Below are positions 57,733-64,000 of a stretch of DNA of 64,000 nt, in pieces; the stretch's first letter is position 1, and every line of letters begins with the position of its first letter. The translations under genes and the position numbers were made by a program. The notes under the pieces are model-generated. The model was not told the DNA's origin. It saw only the letters and a list, made by a program, of their open reading frames with translations, and did no database searches. Origin of the DNA: SAR202 cluster bacterium bin87 (GTDB lineage Bacteria > Chloroflexota > Dehalococcoidia > Lucifugimonadales > UBA3495); the NCBI GenBank assembly GCA_002238825.1, contig MPNC01000012.1, positions 1-64,000 on the forward strand. Direction: 5' to 3'.

Positions 57733-57980
57733 GAAGCTTGCACCGTGAGCACTGCTTCAACGGTCACTGGCCCTTCCGCATCGTCCACACGGATCCCTGC
57801 TGGCAAAGCACGCCCCTCGTCCTCATAAACCCCCATCACCACCGCAAAGGCGTCCTCGGCGTTGGTCAGGCACTCCGCGATCGTGTCGCCCTCGGTAATC
57901 AGCTCAGGCAACAGCGGAGAGGTGACCGTGTAGCCCCCTTCGGGCTGCGGGTCCAGAACCAACGGTATTCTCGCTATCAT
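57729..57980 (-). CDS. hicB: HicB-family antitoxin
   Basis: An 83-residue partial-RNase-H-like antitoxin: ARIPLVLDPQPEGGYTVTSPLLPELITEGDTIAECLTNAEDAF is the HicB signature pattern. It lacks an obvious C-terminal DNA-binding domain, so regulation may be indirect. The spacing and four-base overlap with the toxin support co-translation. Together with higBA it marks the 55.3-58.1 kb patch as accessory DNA. Confidence 0.9.
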   Translation of the reverse strand: MIARIPLVLDPQPEGGYTVTSPLLPELITEGDTIAECLTNAEDAFAVVMGVYEDEGRALPAGIRVDDAEGPVTVEAVLTVQAS

Positions 57981-58053
57981 CGGGCAACTCTCAATGCCTG
58001 CGTCAGTTGGTTTCGTGCGACACCAAGGCAGGGGATTGGTAACATGCAGGCTA

Positions 58054-58128
58054 TGGTGGGCCCGACAGGGTTCGAACCTGTGACCTGCCGATTATGAGTC
58101 GGATGCTCTTCCACTGAGCTACGGGCCC
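58054..58128 (-). tRNA. tRNA-Met (anticodon CAT), CCA encoded
   Basis: 75 bases fold as a cloverleaf on the minus strand: acceptor GGGCCCG/CGGGCCC, D-stem GCTC/GAGC, anticodon loop CTCATAA, T-arm CAGG-TTCGAAC-CCTG, and 3' ACCA encoded. It resembles elongator Met more than initiator (normal first pair G-C). A tRNA-Ile with modified CAT cannot be excluded. Confidence 0.9.
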
Positions 58129-58167
58129 CGAACGCGCGACGCGAGCAGCGATCCCGCGCCACGATTC

Positions 58168-58196
58168 AGGTTAGACCCCGACTGCGCAATCGTCAA
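58168..58196 (-). promoter_or_regulatory. Promoter of tRNA-Met
   Basis: On the minus strand, TTGACG (58196-58191), 17 bases, TAACCT (58173-58168). The -35 box overlaps the end of the upstream CoA-transferase gene. Confidence 0.6.
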
Positions 58197-59545
58197 ATGC
58201 CCAGGCGCTGGCGGTATTCCGGGTCCCACTCGGCAAGCTGACGGCGCTCGACCAGCTCCTCCGGGTCCAGCGTTGGCGACGGCTCGCCGGTGGTCGGAAC
58301 CTCGGTGATTACCGTGGCGTCGGCCCAGGCGGCAACCTGCTCGGCCGGCTTGCCCAGCAGGCCCTCCAGCAGCGGCACGTTGTCCTGACCAAAGTTCGGC
58401 GCCGGGCCTCGTATTTCCAACGGCGTCTTCGACAACTTGTAGGGGCGACCCATGATAATGCGCGTGCCCATGTCCCGCTCCGGCGGGTACTCCACGCGCT
58501 CCAGGAAATTGCGGCTGCGGTAATGGGGGTCGAAGTGGACGTCCTTGCCGCTGAGCACCGGGCCGGAGGCGATGCCCTGGGCTTGCAGCGCGTGCATCAT
58601 CTCGTACTTGTCGTGATGCTTGGTCCACTGGCCGATGGCCTCGTCGATCTCGTCGTGGTCCCGCTGACGGCCGGCCAGGGTGGCGAACCTTTTATCTGAT
58701 GCCAGGTCGTCCCGTTCCATCAGGCGACACAGGGCATGCCACTGCTGGTTGTCGGCAACGGACAGGGTGATCCACTCGTCGTCGCCGGCGGCGGGATAGG
58801 CTCCCTGGGGCGCGCGGTTGGGATGGCGGTTGCCGATGCGCTCGCCCTCGCGGTCGTTAGCGATGGCGTCCATGAGGTACTCGGACAGGAACATCACGCC
58901 GGCCTGGTACATGCCGATGTCCACCCACAGGCCTTTGCCTGTGCGGTTCCGGTAGCGCAGCGCCGAGCCGATGGCCAGCATCGCGCTCCAGGTGGACAGG
59001 AAATCGACGAAGGAGCGGCCGGCCTTCGACGGTTCGTCGCCGGGGTAGCCGGTGATCCAGCAATGCCCGTGGGTGCCCTCCTGGGTGGTTGCCTGGGCCG
59101 GGTAGGAGGAGTAGGGGCCGTCGCCGTGGCCGTAGCCGGTGTTGGACACCATGATGATGTCGGGCCGCAGCTTGCGCAGGTTGGGGTAGTCCAGGTTCCA
59201 GCGGCGCATCACGCGGGGCGTGAAGTTCTCCATCACGACGTCGCTGACCATCACCAGTTCGCTGAAGATCTGCCGGCCCTCCTCCTGCGCCATGTCCAGC
59301 ACCATGGACCGCTTGCCGCGATTGAGCAACTGGTATGTGCTAGGGCGGTTCCACCAGTCCTCGCCTGGGTCGTTGTCGGGGAAGGTGCCGTAGAGCCCGC
59401 CGCCGCGCGTTATGTCCGGTCGGCCCGGTCCTTCGATCTTGATGACCTCCGCGCCCAGATCGACCAGTTGCCCGCCGGTGTAGGGCAGCGCAAAAACGTA
59501 GGTGGAATCGAGAACCCGAATTCCTTCCAGGGGCAAAGCGGTCAT
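58193..59545 (-). CDS. CaiB/BaiF family CoA-transferase, copy 1
   Basis: A 450-residue family III CoA-transferase. IRVLDSTYVFALPYTGGQLVDLGAEVIKIEGPGRPD and VSDVVMENFTPRVMRRWNLDY match the family opening, and WVDIGMYQAGVMFLSEY corresponds to the mid-region. These enzymes move CoA between carboxylic acids through a covalent Asp intermediate. The protein is longer than typical (about 400). It lies 32 bases downstream of a second member, an arrangement often seen for heteromeric or sequential transferases such as those activating aromatic or branched acids. Substrate unknown. Confidence 0.92.
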   Translation of the reverse strand: MTALPLEGIRVLDSTYVFALPYTGGQLVDLGAEVIKIEGPGRPDITRGGGLYGTFPDNDPGEDWWNRPSTYQLLNRGKRSMVLDMAQEEGRQIFSELVMVSDVVMENFTPRVMRRWNLDYPNLRKLRPDIIMVSNTGYGHGDGPYSSYPAQATTQEGTHGHCWITGYPGDEPSKAGRSFVDFLSTWSAMLAIGSALRYRNRTGKGLWVDIGMYQAGVMFLSEYLMDAIANDREGERIGNRHPNRAPQGAYPAAGDDEWITLSVADNQQWHALCRLMERDDLASDKRFATLAGRQRDHDEIDEAIGQWTKHHDKYEMMHALQAQGIASGPVLSGKDVHFDPHYRSRNFLERVEYPPERDMGTRIIMGRPYKLSKTPLEIRGPAPNFGQDNVPLLEGLLGKPAEQVAAWADATVITEVPTTGEPSPTLDPEELVERRQLAEWDPEYRQRLGI

Positions 59546-59577
59546 CGGTCAGTTGCTCCCCACATCGGTTTCGGCGC

Positions 59578-60768
59578 TCAGATGACTTCCAGCTGGCGCA
59601 TGACCGACAGCGTCTCGCGGTCGTAGCCAAGCCCGTCGACGAAGATCTCCTCGTTGTGCTGACCCAGCGTTGGCGCGGCCATCCGCAGCTGATACCCGGC
59701 CGGCGTCATGCGGAACAACTCGGCCGGCACCTTGATCCGCCCGATCACCGGGTGCTCCGTCTGCCGATAGAACTCGCGGGATTCGAGCTGAGGGCAGTCG
59801 GCCAATTCCGTGGGCGTCTGCACCAGGCCGAAGAGCATGCGCTTCTCCGCCGCCGCCGGGAACAACTCCCACTTCTCCCGGTCCTTGATGGCGTCCAACA
59901 CCACCTCGTCCATGGCCGGGCCGTTGCGGACCCGCTGGGCGCGGTCGGCAAACCTGGGCTCCAGCAATTCAGGAGCGCGGAAGAAGTCGGCGATGTCGTC
60001 CCAGGTCGCGCCGCCGCCGGCTTGGACAATGATCCAGCCGTCCTTGCAGGGCATCGGGTTTTCCCACATGGTTCCCGGGGCGCGTCGGACCTGCACGCCG
60101 CCGATGAACGGGTAGATGGTCTGCGTCGCCATCATGGTGGAGGCCACGCACTCGGTGATGGACACGTCCACGTGCTGGCCGACGCCGTGACGGTCCTGGG
60201 CAAACAGCGCCATGGCCGTTGCGCCGGCCCCGAACAGGCCACCCTGGTACTGCGCCTGGAACCCACCGTGCTTGAGGGGCGGGCGTCCCTGCACGCCGCT
60301 GATTCCCATCACCATGCCCATGGCATAGGAGACGATCTCCTCGCCGGCATACTGGCTGTAGGGGCCAGTCTGCCCGAAGGGCGTGATGGAGGTCATCACC
60401 AGGTTGGGATTGATCGCCGACAGCGCGTCGTATCCGATGCCCAGGTCGTCCAAATGCCCGGGCCGGTAGCTCTCAATGACCAGGTCCACGTGCAGGACCA
60501 GTTCTTTCAGGATGCGCCGGCCCGCAGCCGACTCCAGGCTCAGGGTGATGCCCTTCTTGTTCAGGTTGAGGATCAGGAAGAACAGGCTCTTTTCCGGGTG
60601 CGGTTCGTCGTGGTAATAGGGGCCGACCCGCCGCATCGCCGATCCGCCGGGCGGTTCGACCTTCAGGACATCCGCCCCGTAGTCCGCCAGCAGCCGCCCA
60701 CAAAAAGACCCGGCGATGTCCTCGCTCAGGTCCAGCACCTTGATCCCGCTCAATGGCCCGTCAAACAT
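59578..60768 (-). CDS. CaiB/BaiF family CoA-transferase, copy 2
   Basis: A 396-residue family III CoA-transferase: GIKVLDLSEDIAGSFCGRLLADYGADVLKVEPPGGSAMR is the clear N-terminal signature, LVIESYRPGHLDDLGIGYDAL the next, and GQHVDVSITECVASTMM the mid-region. The start at 60768 (MFDGPLSGIKVL) is used; the longer frame to 60975 runs through a dispersed repeat. First gene of the pair with copy 1. The two are only distantly similar, so they may form a heterodimer or act on different acids. Confidence 0.92.
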   Translation of the reverse strand: MFDGPLSGIKVLDLSEDIAGSFCGRLLADYGADVLKVEPPGGSAMRRVGPYYHDEPHPEKSLFFLILNLNKKGITLSLESAAGRRILKELVLHVDLVIESYRPGHLDDLGIGYDALSAINPNLVMTSITPFGQTGPYSQYAGEEIVSYAMGMVMGISGVQGRPPLKHGGFQAQYQGGLFGAGATAMALFAQDRHGVGQHVDVSITECVASTMMATQTIYPFIGGVQVRRAPGTMWENPMPCKDGWIIVQAGGGATWDDIADFFRAPELLEPRFADRAQRVRNGPAMDEVVLDAIKDREKWELFPAAAEKRMLFGLVQTPTELADCPQLESREFYRQTEHPVIGRIKVPAELFRMTPAGYQLRMAAPTLGQHNEEIFVDGLGYDRETLSVMRQLEVI

Positions 60769-60846
60769 GGCGGGGATTTTATCCCAAGCCGGCGGATGCG
60801 GCAATTTGCGCGATAAGCTGTAACTGTTCGAAGTTGCGGGGGACGT

Positions 60847-60954
60847 GTCATTGCGAGCGCAGCGCGGCAATCCCGTTGGGGCGATAGATTCCTTCGGGAC
60901 AGGCGTGGCCGCTACGGCGTCGAGATTGCCACGGCGCAAGCGCCTCGCAATGAC
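60847..60954. repeat. Divergent relative of the dispersed repeat
   Basis: TCATTGCGAGCGCAGCGCGGCAATC near one end and GATTGCCACGGCGCAAGCGCCTCGCAATGA near the other form long imperfect inverted arms about 108 bases apart in total. The ends lack the CCTTTCCAAAGT termini of the other copies. It fills most of the gap between the divergent CoA-transferase and flavin reductase genes. Confidence 0.75.
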
Positions 60955-61067
60955 CACCTCCTGAACTCTGAACAATTACGATAAGCTCTGCACCGCAGGG
61001 TATACTTGTGGCGCTTTCATTCGTCAGCAGATACCGCAGACTACGCGAACTGGCAGGAGTTTCCCCG

Positions 61068-61727
61068 ATGCTCATCGACCCCAAGACCTTCGAACGGTTC
61101 AACATGATCCTCACCGGCGTTGTGGTGCCGCGACCGATCGCGTTTGTGTCCACAATGTCCACCGACGGCGTGGTGAACCTGGCCCCCTTCAGCTTCTTCA
61201 ACGCCATGGCCTACAACCCACCCACGCTGATTTTCTCGTCGTCGCGGCGCGCCCCCGGCTGGCAGGACAAGCGCAAGGACACTCTGACCAACATCGAGGA
61301 GACCGGCGAATACGTGGTCAACATCGTTGTGGACGATATCGCGGCCGCCATGAACGCCACCGCTGCGGAGTACCCCTCCGACGTTTCCGAGTTTGACATC
61401 GCCGGCCTGACCGAGGCTCCCAGCGAACTCATAAAACCGCCTCGCGTGTTGGAGTCTCCGGTGAACATGGAGTGCCGCCTGGTGCAGGTTGTGAACATCG
61501 GGGAGCAGCCTCACGCCCACGGCATCGTTATCGGTGAAATCGTCCGCATGCATGTCAGCGACGAGGTGCTGTACGACGGCCCCAACGGCCTTCGGATCGA
61601 TCACGCCGCGCTCAAGCCCACCGGCCGCCTGGCCGGCAACATGTACTGCCACACCGACGACGTTTTCGAACTCGTTCGCCCCACCTATACGGAGCAGGGC
61701 GAGGGTGCCGGACGGGCCGCGGACTAG
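61068..61727 (+). CDS. Flavin reductase-like (FMN-binding split barrel) protein
   Basis: A 219-residue protein of the flavin reductase-like family: MILTGVVVPRPIAFVSTMS, VNLAPFSFFNAMAYNPPTLIFSSS (the family motif) and YVVNIVVDD. Members supply reduced FMN to two-component monooxygenases or have other flavin roles; the four LLM proteins in the window are candidate partners, though none is adjacent. CAGGAG precedes the ATG at 61068 (spacing 8), preferred to the GTG at 61008. Followed by the glutaredoxin-like gene 26 bases on. Confidence 0.88.
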   Translation: MLIDPKTFERFNMILTGVVVPRPIAFVSTMSTDGVVNLAPFSFFNAMAYNPPTLIFSSSRRAPGWQDKRKDTLTNIEETGEYVVNIVVDDIAAAMNATAAEYPSDVSEFDIAGLTEAPSELIKPPRVLESPVNMECRLVQVVNIGEQPHAHGIVIGEIVRMHVSDEVLYDGPNGLRIDHAALKPTGRLAGNMYCHTDDVFELVRPTYTEQGEGAGRAAD

Positions 61728-61753
61728 CCGCGACGAACGTATGGAGGTTTCTC

Positions 61754-62005
61754 ATGACCACCGCAGAACCTGAAATCAAACTCTATGGCGCCGAGTGGTG
61801 TCCCGACTGCCACCGCTCCCGCAACTACCTGGACAGCCAGTCCGTGGCCTACGAGTACATCAACGTAGACGGCGACGACGAAGCCCAGTCCTACGTGAAG
61901 CAGGTCAACGACAACCGGCTGATCATCCCGACGATCGTTTTTCCGGATGGGTCCGTCCTGGTGGAGCCGTCCAACGCCGAACTGGCCCGCAAGCTCAGAG
62001 ACTGA
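61754..62005 (+). CDS. Glutaredoxin/mycoredoxin-like protein
   Basis: An 83-residue thiol-redox protein with active site WCPDC (residues 15-19), then NYLDSQSVAYEYINVD and the cis-proline segment IIPTIVFPDGS. The layout is close to mycoredoxin-1, which uses mycothiol, or to NrdH-type redoxins. ATGGAGGTTTCTC precedes the ATG. Probably co-transcribed with the flavin reductase-like gene. Confidence 0.92.
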   Translation: MTTAEPEIKLYGAEWCPDCHRSRNYLDSQSVAYEYINVDGDDEAQSYVKQVNDNRLIIPTIVFPDGSVLVEPSNAELARKLRD

Positions 62006-62025
62006 CCGCCGGAATCGTTGGACCG

Positions 62026-62391
62026 TTAATCGGGGAACTGCAGCAACTGGAGCACGTTCCCGTCGGGATCGCTGCATGTGGCCACCCAGCCTCCCCAGTG
62101 CTCCCGTTCGGGAACGCGGATGAAAGGCACGCCGGCTGCGGCAAGGCGTTCGTGCTCGGCGTGGATGTCGTCGACGCCCAGGTGGGGCATTACCCGCAGC
62201 GGATCCCTGGACTCGCCGCTTATGGCGCCGTGCCGGCCGACGTTGAAACGTACGTCGCCCAACTCGAACGCGGCGAATCCCTCATCCTCGTGGAACGAAT
62301 GTAGCGGTAATCTCAGGACGTCACGGTAGAACCGCAACATCCGATCCAGGTCGTCGGTCCACAGGGTTATGCCGACAACGCCGGTGATCAC
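62026..62391 (-). CDS. VOC-superfamily (glyoxalase-like) protein
   Basis: A 121-residue one-domain VOC protein: GVVGITLWTDDLDRMLRFYRDVLRLPLHSF, AAFELGDVRFNVGRHG, and SDPDGNVLQLLQFPD at the end. The residue at the first ligand position is not His (GITLW), so metal binding may be lost; the family also contains binding proteins. Function unknown. It is 12 bases downstream of the Fur-type gene on the same strand, so probably co-transcribed. Confidence 0.85.
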   Translation of the reverse strand: MITGVVGITLWTDDLDRMLRFYRDVLRLPLHSFHEDEGFAAFELGDVRFNVGRHGAISGESRDPLRVMPHLGVDDIHAEHERLAAAGVPFIRVPEREHWGGWVATCSDPDGNVLQLLQFPD

Positions 62392-62403
62392 AGAGAGCGC
62401 CGA

Positions 62404-62853
62404 CTAGCAGGAGACAGAGTTCGCCGTCTCTTCCGACGGCAGGCACGAGCGGCACCAGCCGTGGAAATCGACGCGTTGCCACATGACTTGGAACCGAGTT
62501 TCGTTGGACACCTGGTCACGCAGCCGGATGATGATGTCGCTGCTGTCGTCGGCGTCGGCGATGTTCCCGCATCCGATGCACACCAGGTTCACGTGGGGCG
62601 AGACGTTGCTCTCGTACCGGGACTGCTTGGCGAAAGGCAGTTCCTGGATCAAACCACTCTTCGAAAGCACGCCCAGGGTCGAGTAAACCGTGGCCAAGGT
62701 CATGGATGGGAAGTGCTGCTGCACCCGCTCGTGGATCTGCTGCACCGTGGGGTGGTCGGTGGAGTTGAGCACCGCCTCGGCAATGGCCAGACGCTGGGGC
62801 GTGACGCGCACGCCTCCCTGACGAAGTTGCTGCACAACGGCGCTTTGTATCAT
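62404..62853 (-). CDS. Fur-family transcriptional regulator (PerR/Zur-like)
   Basis: A 149-residue metalloregulator. The winged-helix domain GVRVTPQRLAIAEAVLNSTDHPTVQQIHERVQQHFPSMTLATVYSTLGVLSKSGLIQEL occupies the N-terminal half, and the C-terminal half has HVNLVCIGCGNI and WCRSCLP, two C-x-x-C pairs for a structural zinc. The Fur subclass is unclear; SPHVNLVC is typical of PerR and Fur alike. The ATG at 62853 follows GGGAGGGGCCG; the longer frame runs into the repeat. A promoter with TATACT is seen upstream. Confidence 0.92.
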   Translation of the reverse strand: MIQSAVVQQLRQGGVRVTPQRLAIAEAVLNSTDHPTVQQIHERVQQHFPSMTLATVYSTLGVLSKSGLIQELPFAKQSRYESNVSPHVNLVCIGCGNIADADDSSDIIIRLRDQVSNETRFQVMWQRVDFHGWCRSCLPSEETANSVSC

Positions 62854-62919
62854 CGGCCCCTCCCGATACTGCGCCCGTCGCCTTCCGCAAAAACCGCTTC
62901 GGCAGCATCCCGTCCTGGG

Positions 62920-62949
62920 AGTATAGCATCGGGTATTTGCGACCCGCAA
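62920..62949 (-). promoter_or_regulatory. Promoter of the Fur-family gene
   Basis: On the minus strand, TTGCGG (62949-62944), 18 bases, TATACT (62925-62920), 67 bases before the ATG. Confidence 0.58.
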
Positions 62950-62969
62950 ACGGGCCGCCCAGGCAAGCA

Positions 62970-63110
62970 GGGCATTTCCAAAGTAGCTTGCGTCATTGCG
63001 AGCGCAGCGCGGCAATCGCGCTCCGGGAGCATGACTCATACGCGAAAGCCTTGTTGCATCGACGGGATTGCCACGTCGCTGCGCTCTTCGCAATGACTTT
63101 GAAAAGGCCC
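62970..63110 (-). repeat. Dispersed inverted-end repeat element, copy 3
   Basis: About 141 bases, GGGCATTTCCAAAGT to ACTTTGAAAAGGCCC, same orientation as copy 2. Each terminus carries one change relative to the other copies. It lies between the divergent Fur-type and thiolase genes. Confidence 0.9.
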
Positions 63111-63243
63111 TGCCACGTAAGGCATGTTCTCGACGCGCCCGAGCCTGACCACCCGAATCTCGCCTCAGCAATGCACTATGGCAGTGGCCGCGATATTTGG
63201 TGTAGGATGGGCCACCGCAACCGCAAGTGAGGAGCAATATCTA

Positions 63244-64000
63244 ATGGCTACCACCCGTTCCCGTCGCCTGGCGCGCTCGGTGTCCATAGTTGGCGCCGGC
63301 CTTTCCCAGTTCGGGGCCTATCCCGACAAGACCAGCCGCGACCTGTTCGTCGAAGCTTTCCATGACATGCAGGAAAATATCGACACGGGCATTTCCGCGC
63401 AGGACATCGAGGCCGGTTACCTGGGCAATTACTCGGCCGACCTGTTTGAGCACCAGGGACACACGGCCCCCATCATGGCCGACTGGCTGGGTATGACGCC
63501 CACGCCGATTACCCGCGTCGAGAACGCGTGCGCCAGCAGCGGCAGCGCTCTTCGGGAGGGTGTGATGGCCATCGCCAGCGGTATGTACGACGTGGTTCTG
63601 GTAGGTGGCGTGGAAAAGATGACGTCGCTGCCGACGGAAGGGGTCACCGACGTGCTGGCCTCCGCCGCCGACGGGCTTTACGAGGTGCCCGCCGGGCTGA
63701 CTTTTCCCGGCATCTTCGGCGCAATTGCCAAGGCGCACATGGACCGCTACGAGACCAACCTGAACCACCTGCTCAAGGTGGGGGTCAAGAACCACGAGAA
63801 CGGCAAGCTGAACCCCAAGGCTCAGTTCCAGGTCACCGTCAGGGACATGATGGACCGGCGCAAGGCCAGGGCCGAACAGCGCGGCGAGTCCATCCCGGAC
63901 TGGGAAGATGAGCTGGACTTTTTGAACGACGCCCGCGCCAACCCATGGATCGCCTGGCCGCTGCGCCTGTATGACTGCGCGCCCATTACCGACGGCGCGT
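63244..64000 (+). CDS. Thiolase-family protein, 3' end cut by the window
   Basis: The first 252 codons of a thiolase of the SCP-x/acetyl-CoA acetyltransferase-like class. VENACASSGSALREGVMAIASGMYDVVLVGGVEKM contains the nucleophilic Cys, and LTFPGIFGAIAKAHMDRYET follows as in archaeal/SCP-x-type thiolases, which often act with a small DUF35 protein. It would cleave or form beta-ketoacyl-CoA. GAGGAGCAATATCTA precedes the ATG. The catalytic His and second Cys lie beyond the window. Confidence 0.92.
   Translation, partial: MATTRSRRLARSVSIVGAGLSQFGAYPDKTSRDLFVEAFHDMQENIDTGISAQDIEAGYLGNYSADLFEHQGHTAPIMADWLGMTPTPITRVENACASSGSALREGVMAIASGMYDVVLVGGVEKMTSLPTEGVTDVLASAADGLYEVPAGLTFPGIFGAIAKAHMDRYETNLNHLLKVGVKNHENGKLNPKAQFQVTVRDMMDRRKARAEQRGESIPDWEDELDFLNDARANPWIAWPLRLYDCAPITDGA

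Noticed and set aside
55294-58128. att-type duplication of the tRNA-Met 3' end at the far side of the accessory patch
   Set aside because: I looked for TGGGCCCGACAGGGTTCGA-like sequence near 54-56.5 kb and saw only short chance matches.
1-64000. CRISPR array
   Set aside because: No series of regularly spaced short direct repeats is present; the only multi-copy short element is dispersed and bounded by inverted ends.
1-64000. Ribosomal RNA genes or an origin of replication
   Set aside because: No rRNA-like conserved blocks and no dnaA-box cluster were seen on either strand.

Overview
The window is one contiguous piece of a GC-rich bacterial chromosome. Its gene content points to Chloroflexota, most likely a SAR202-like or related heterotroph known mainly from metagenomes. 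The reasons are the expansion of luciferase-like flavin monooxygenases (four), short-chain dehydrogenases (three), GMC oxidoreductases (two), Rieske proteins (two) and CaiB/BaiF CoA-transferases (two), the lipoprotein binding proteins with Q/P/A-rich linkers, and the scattered NHL, DUF1501 and DUF1800 genes. The phylum is inferred from gene families only; no rRNA gene is present to confirm it.

Layout. 1-2 kb: end of a zinc/manganese binding protein and a DUF3179 lipoprotein. 2-8.2 kb: two near-identical family 5 substrate-binding lipoproteins followed by one DppB/DppC permease pair, with no ATPase genes nearby. 8.3-16.6 kb: PQQ-like propeller, SDR, lactonase-like propeller, LLM, SulP transporter, GMC oxidoreductase, isochorismatase-like hydrolase. 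16.8-20.4 kb: cassette A of DUF1800-DUF1501-NHL. 20.6-24.7 kb: small DUF4177-like protein, second GMC enzyme, LLM, extradiol-type VOC protein, tRNA-Asn. 24.9-31.4 kb: a complete branched-chain amino acid type ABC operon whose binding protein is a double-length tandem fusion and whose first permease is enlarged. 31.5-35.8 kb: XRE regulator and cassette B. 36-45.5 kb: small membrane protein, amidase with a GatC-like partner, Rieske protein with a long unassigned C-terminus, alpha/beta hydrolase, Excalibur-domain protein, LLM, ring-hydroxylating oxygenase, SDR and an unknown 108-residue protein. 45.5-49.4 kb: cassette C. 49.5-55.3 kb: two histidine-rich exported proteins, citrate synthase, LLM, SDR, Eis-like acetyltransferase. 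55.3-58.1 kb: a small accessory patch (HigBA, a duplicated acetyltransferase fragment, a PD-(D/E)XK nuclease-like protein, HicBA) ending at a tRNA-Met. 58.2-64 kb: two CaiB/BaiF transferases, flavin reductase-like protein, glutaredoxin-like protein, VOC protein, Fur regulator and the start of a thiolase.

The most notable structure is the triplicated DUF1800-DUF1501-NHL cassette. The same order and strand recur at roughly 15 kb spacing. Each cassette has its own sigma70-like promoter, and none of the nine proteins has a recognisable signal peptide. Around it lies a general catabolic repertoire: monooxygenases with a flavin reductase, Rieske oxygenase, dehydrogenases, CoA-transferases, thiolase and citrate synthase. 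These would fit oxidation of diverse organic molecules into CoA esters and the TCA cycle, with uptake through the Dpp-like and Liv-like systems. A dispersed 140-base element with inverted ends (three full copies and one divergent copy) and a family of short GGGGCGAA...TTCGCCCC hairpins sit between genes.
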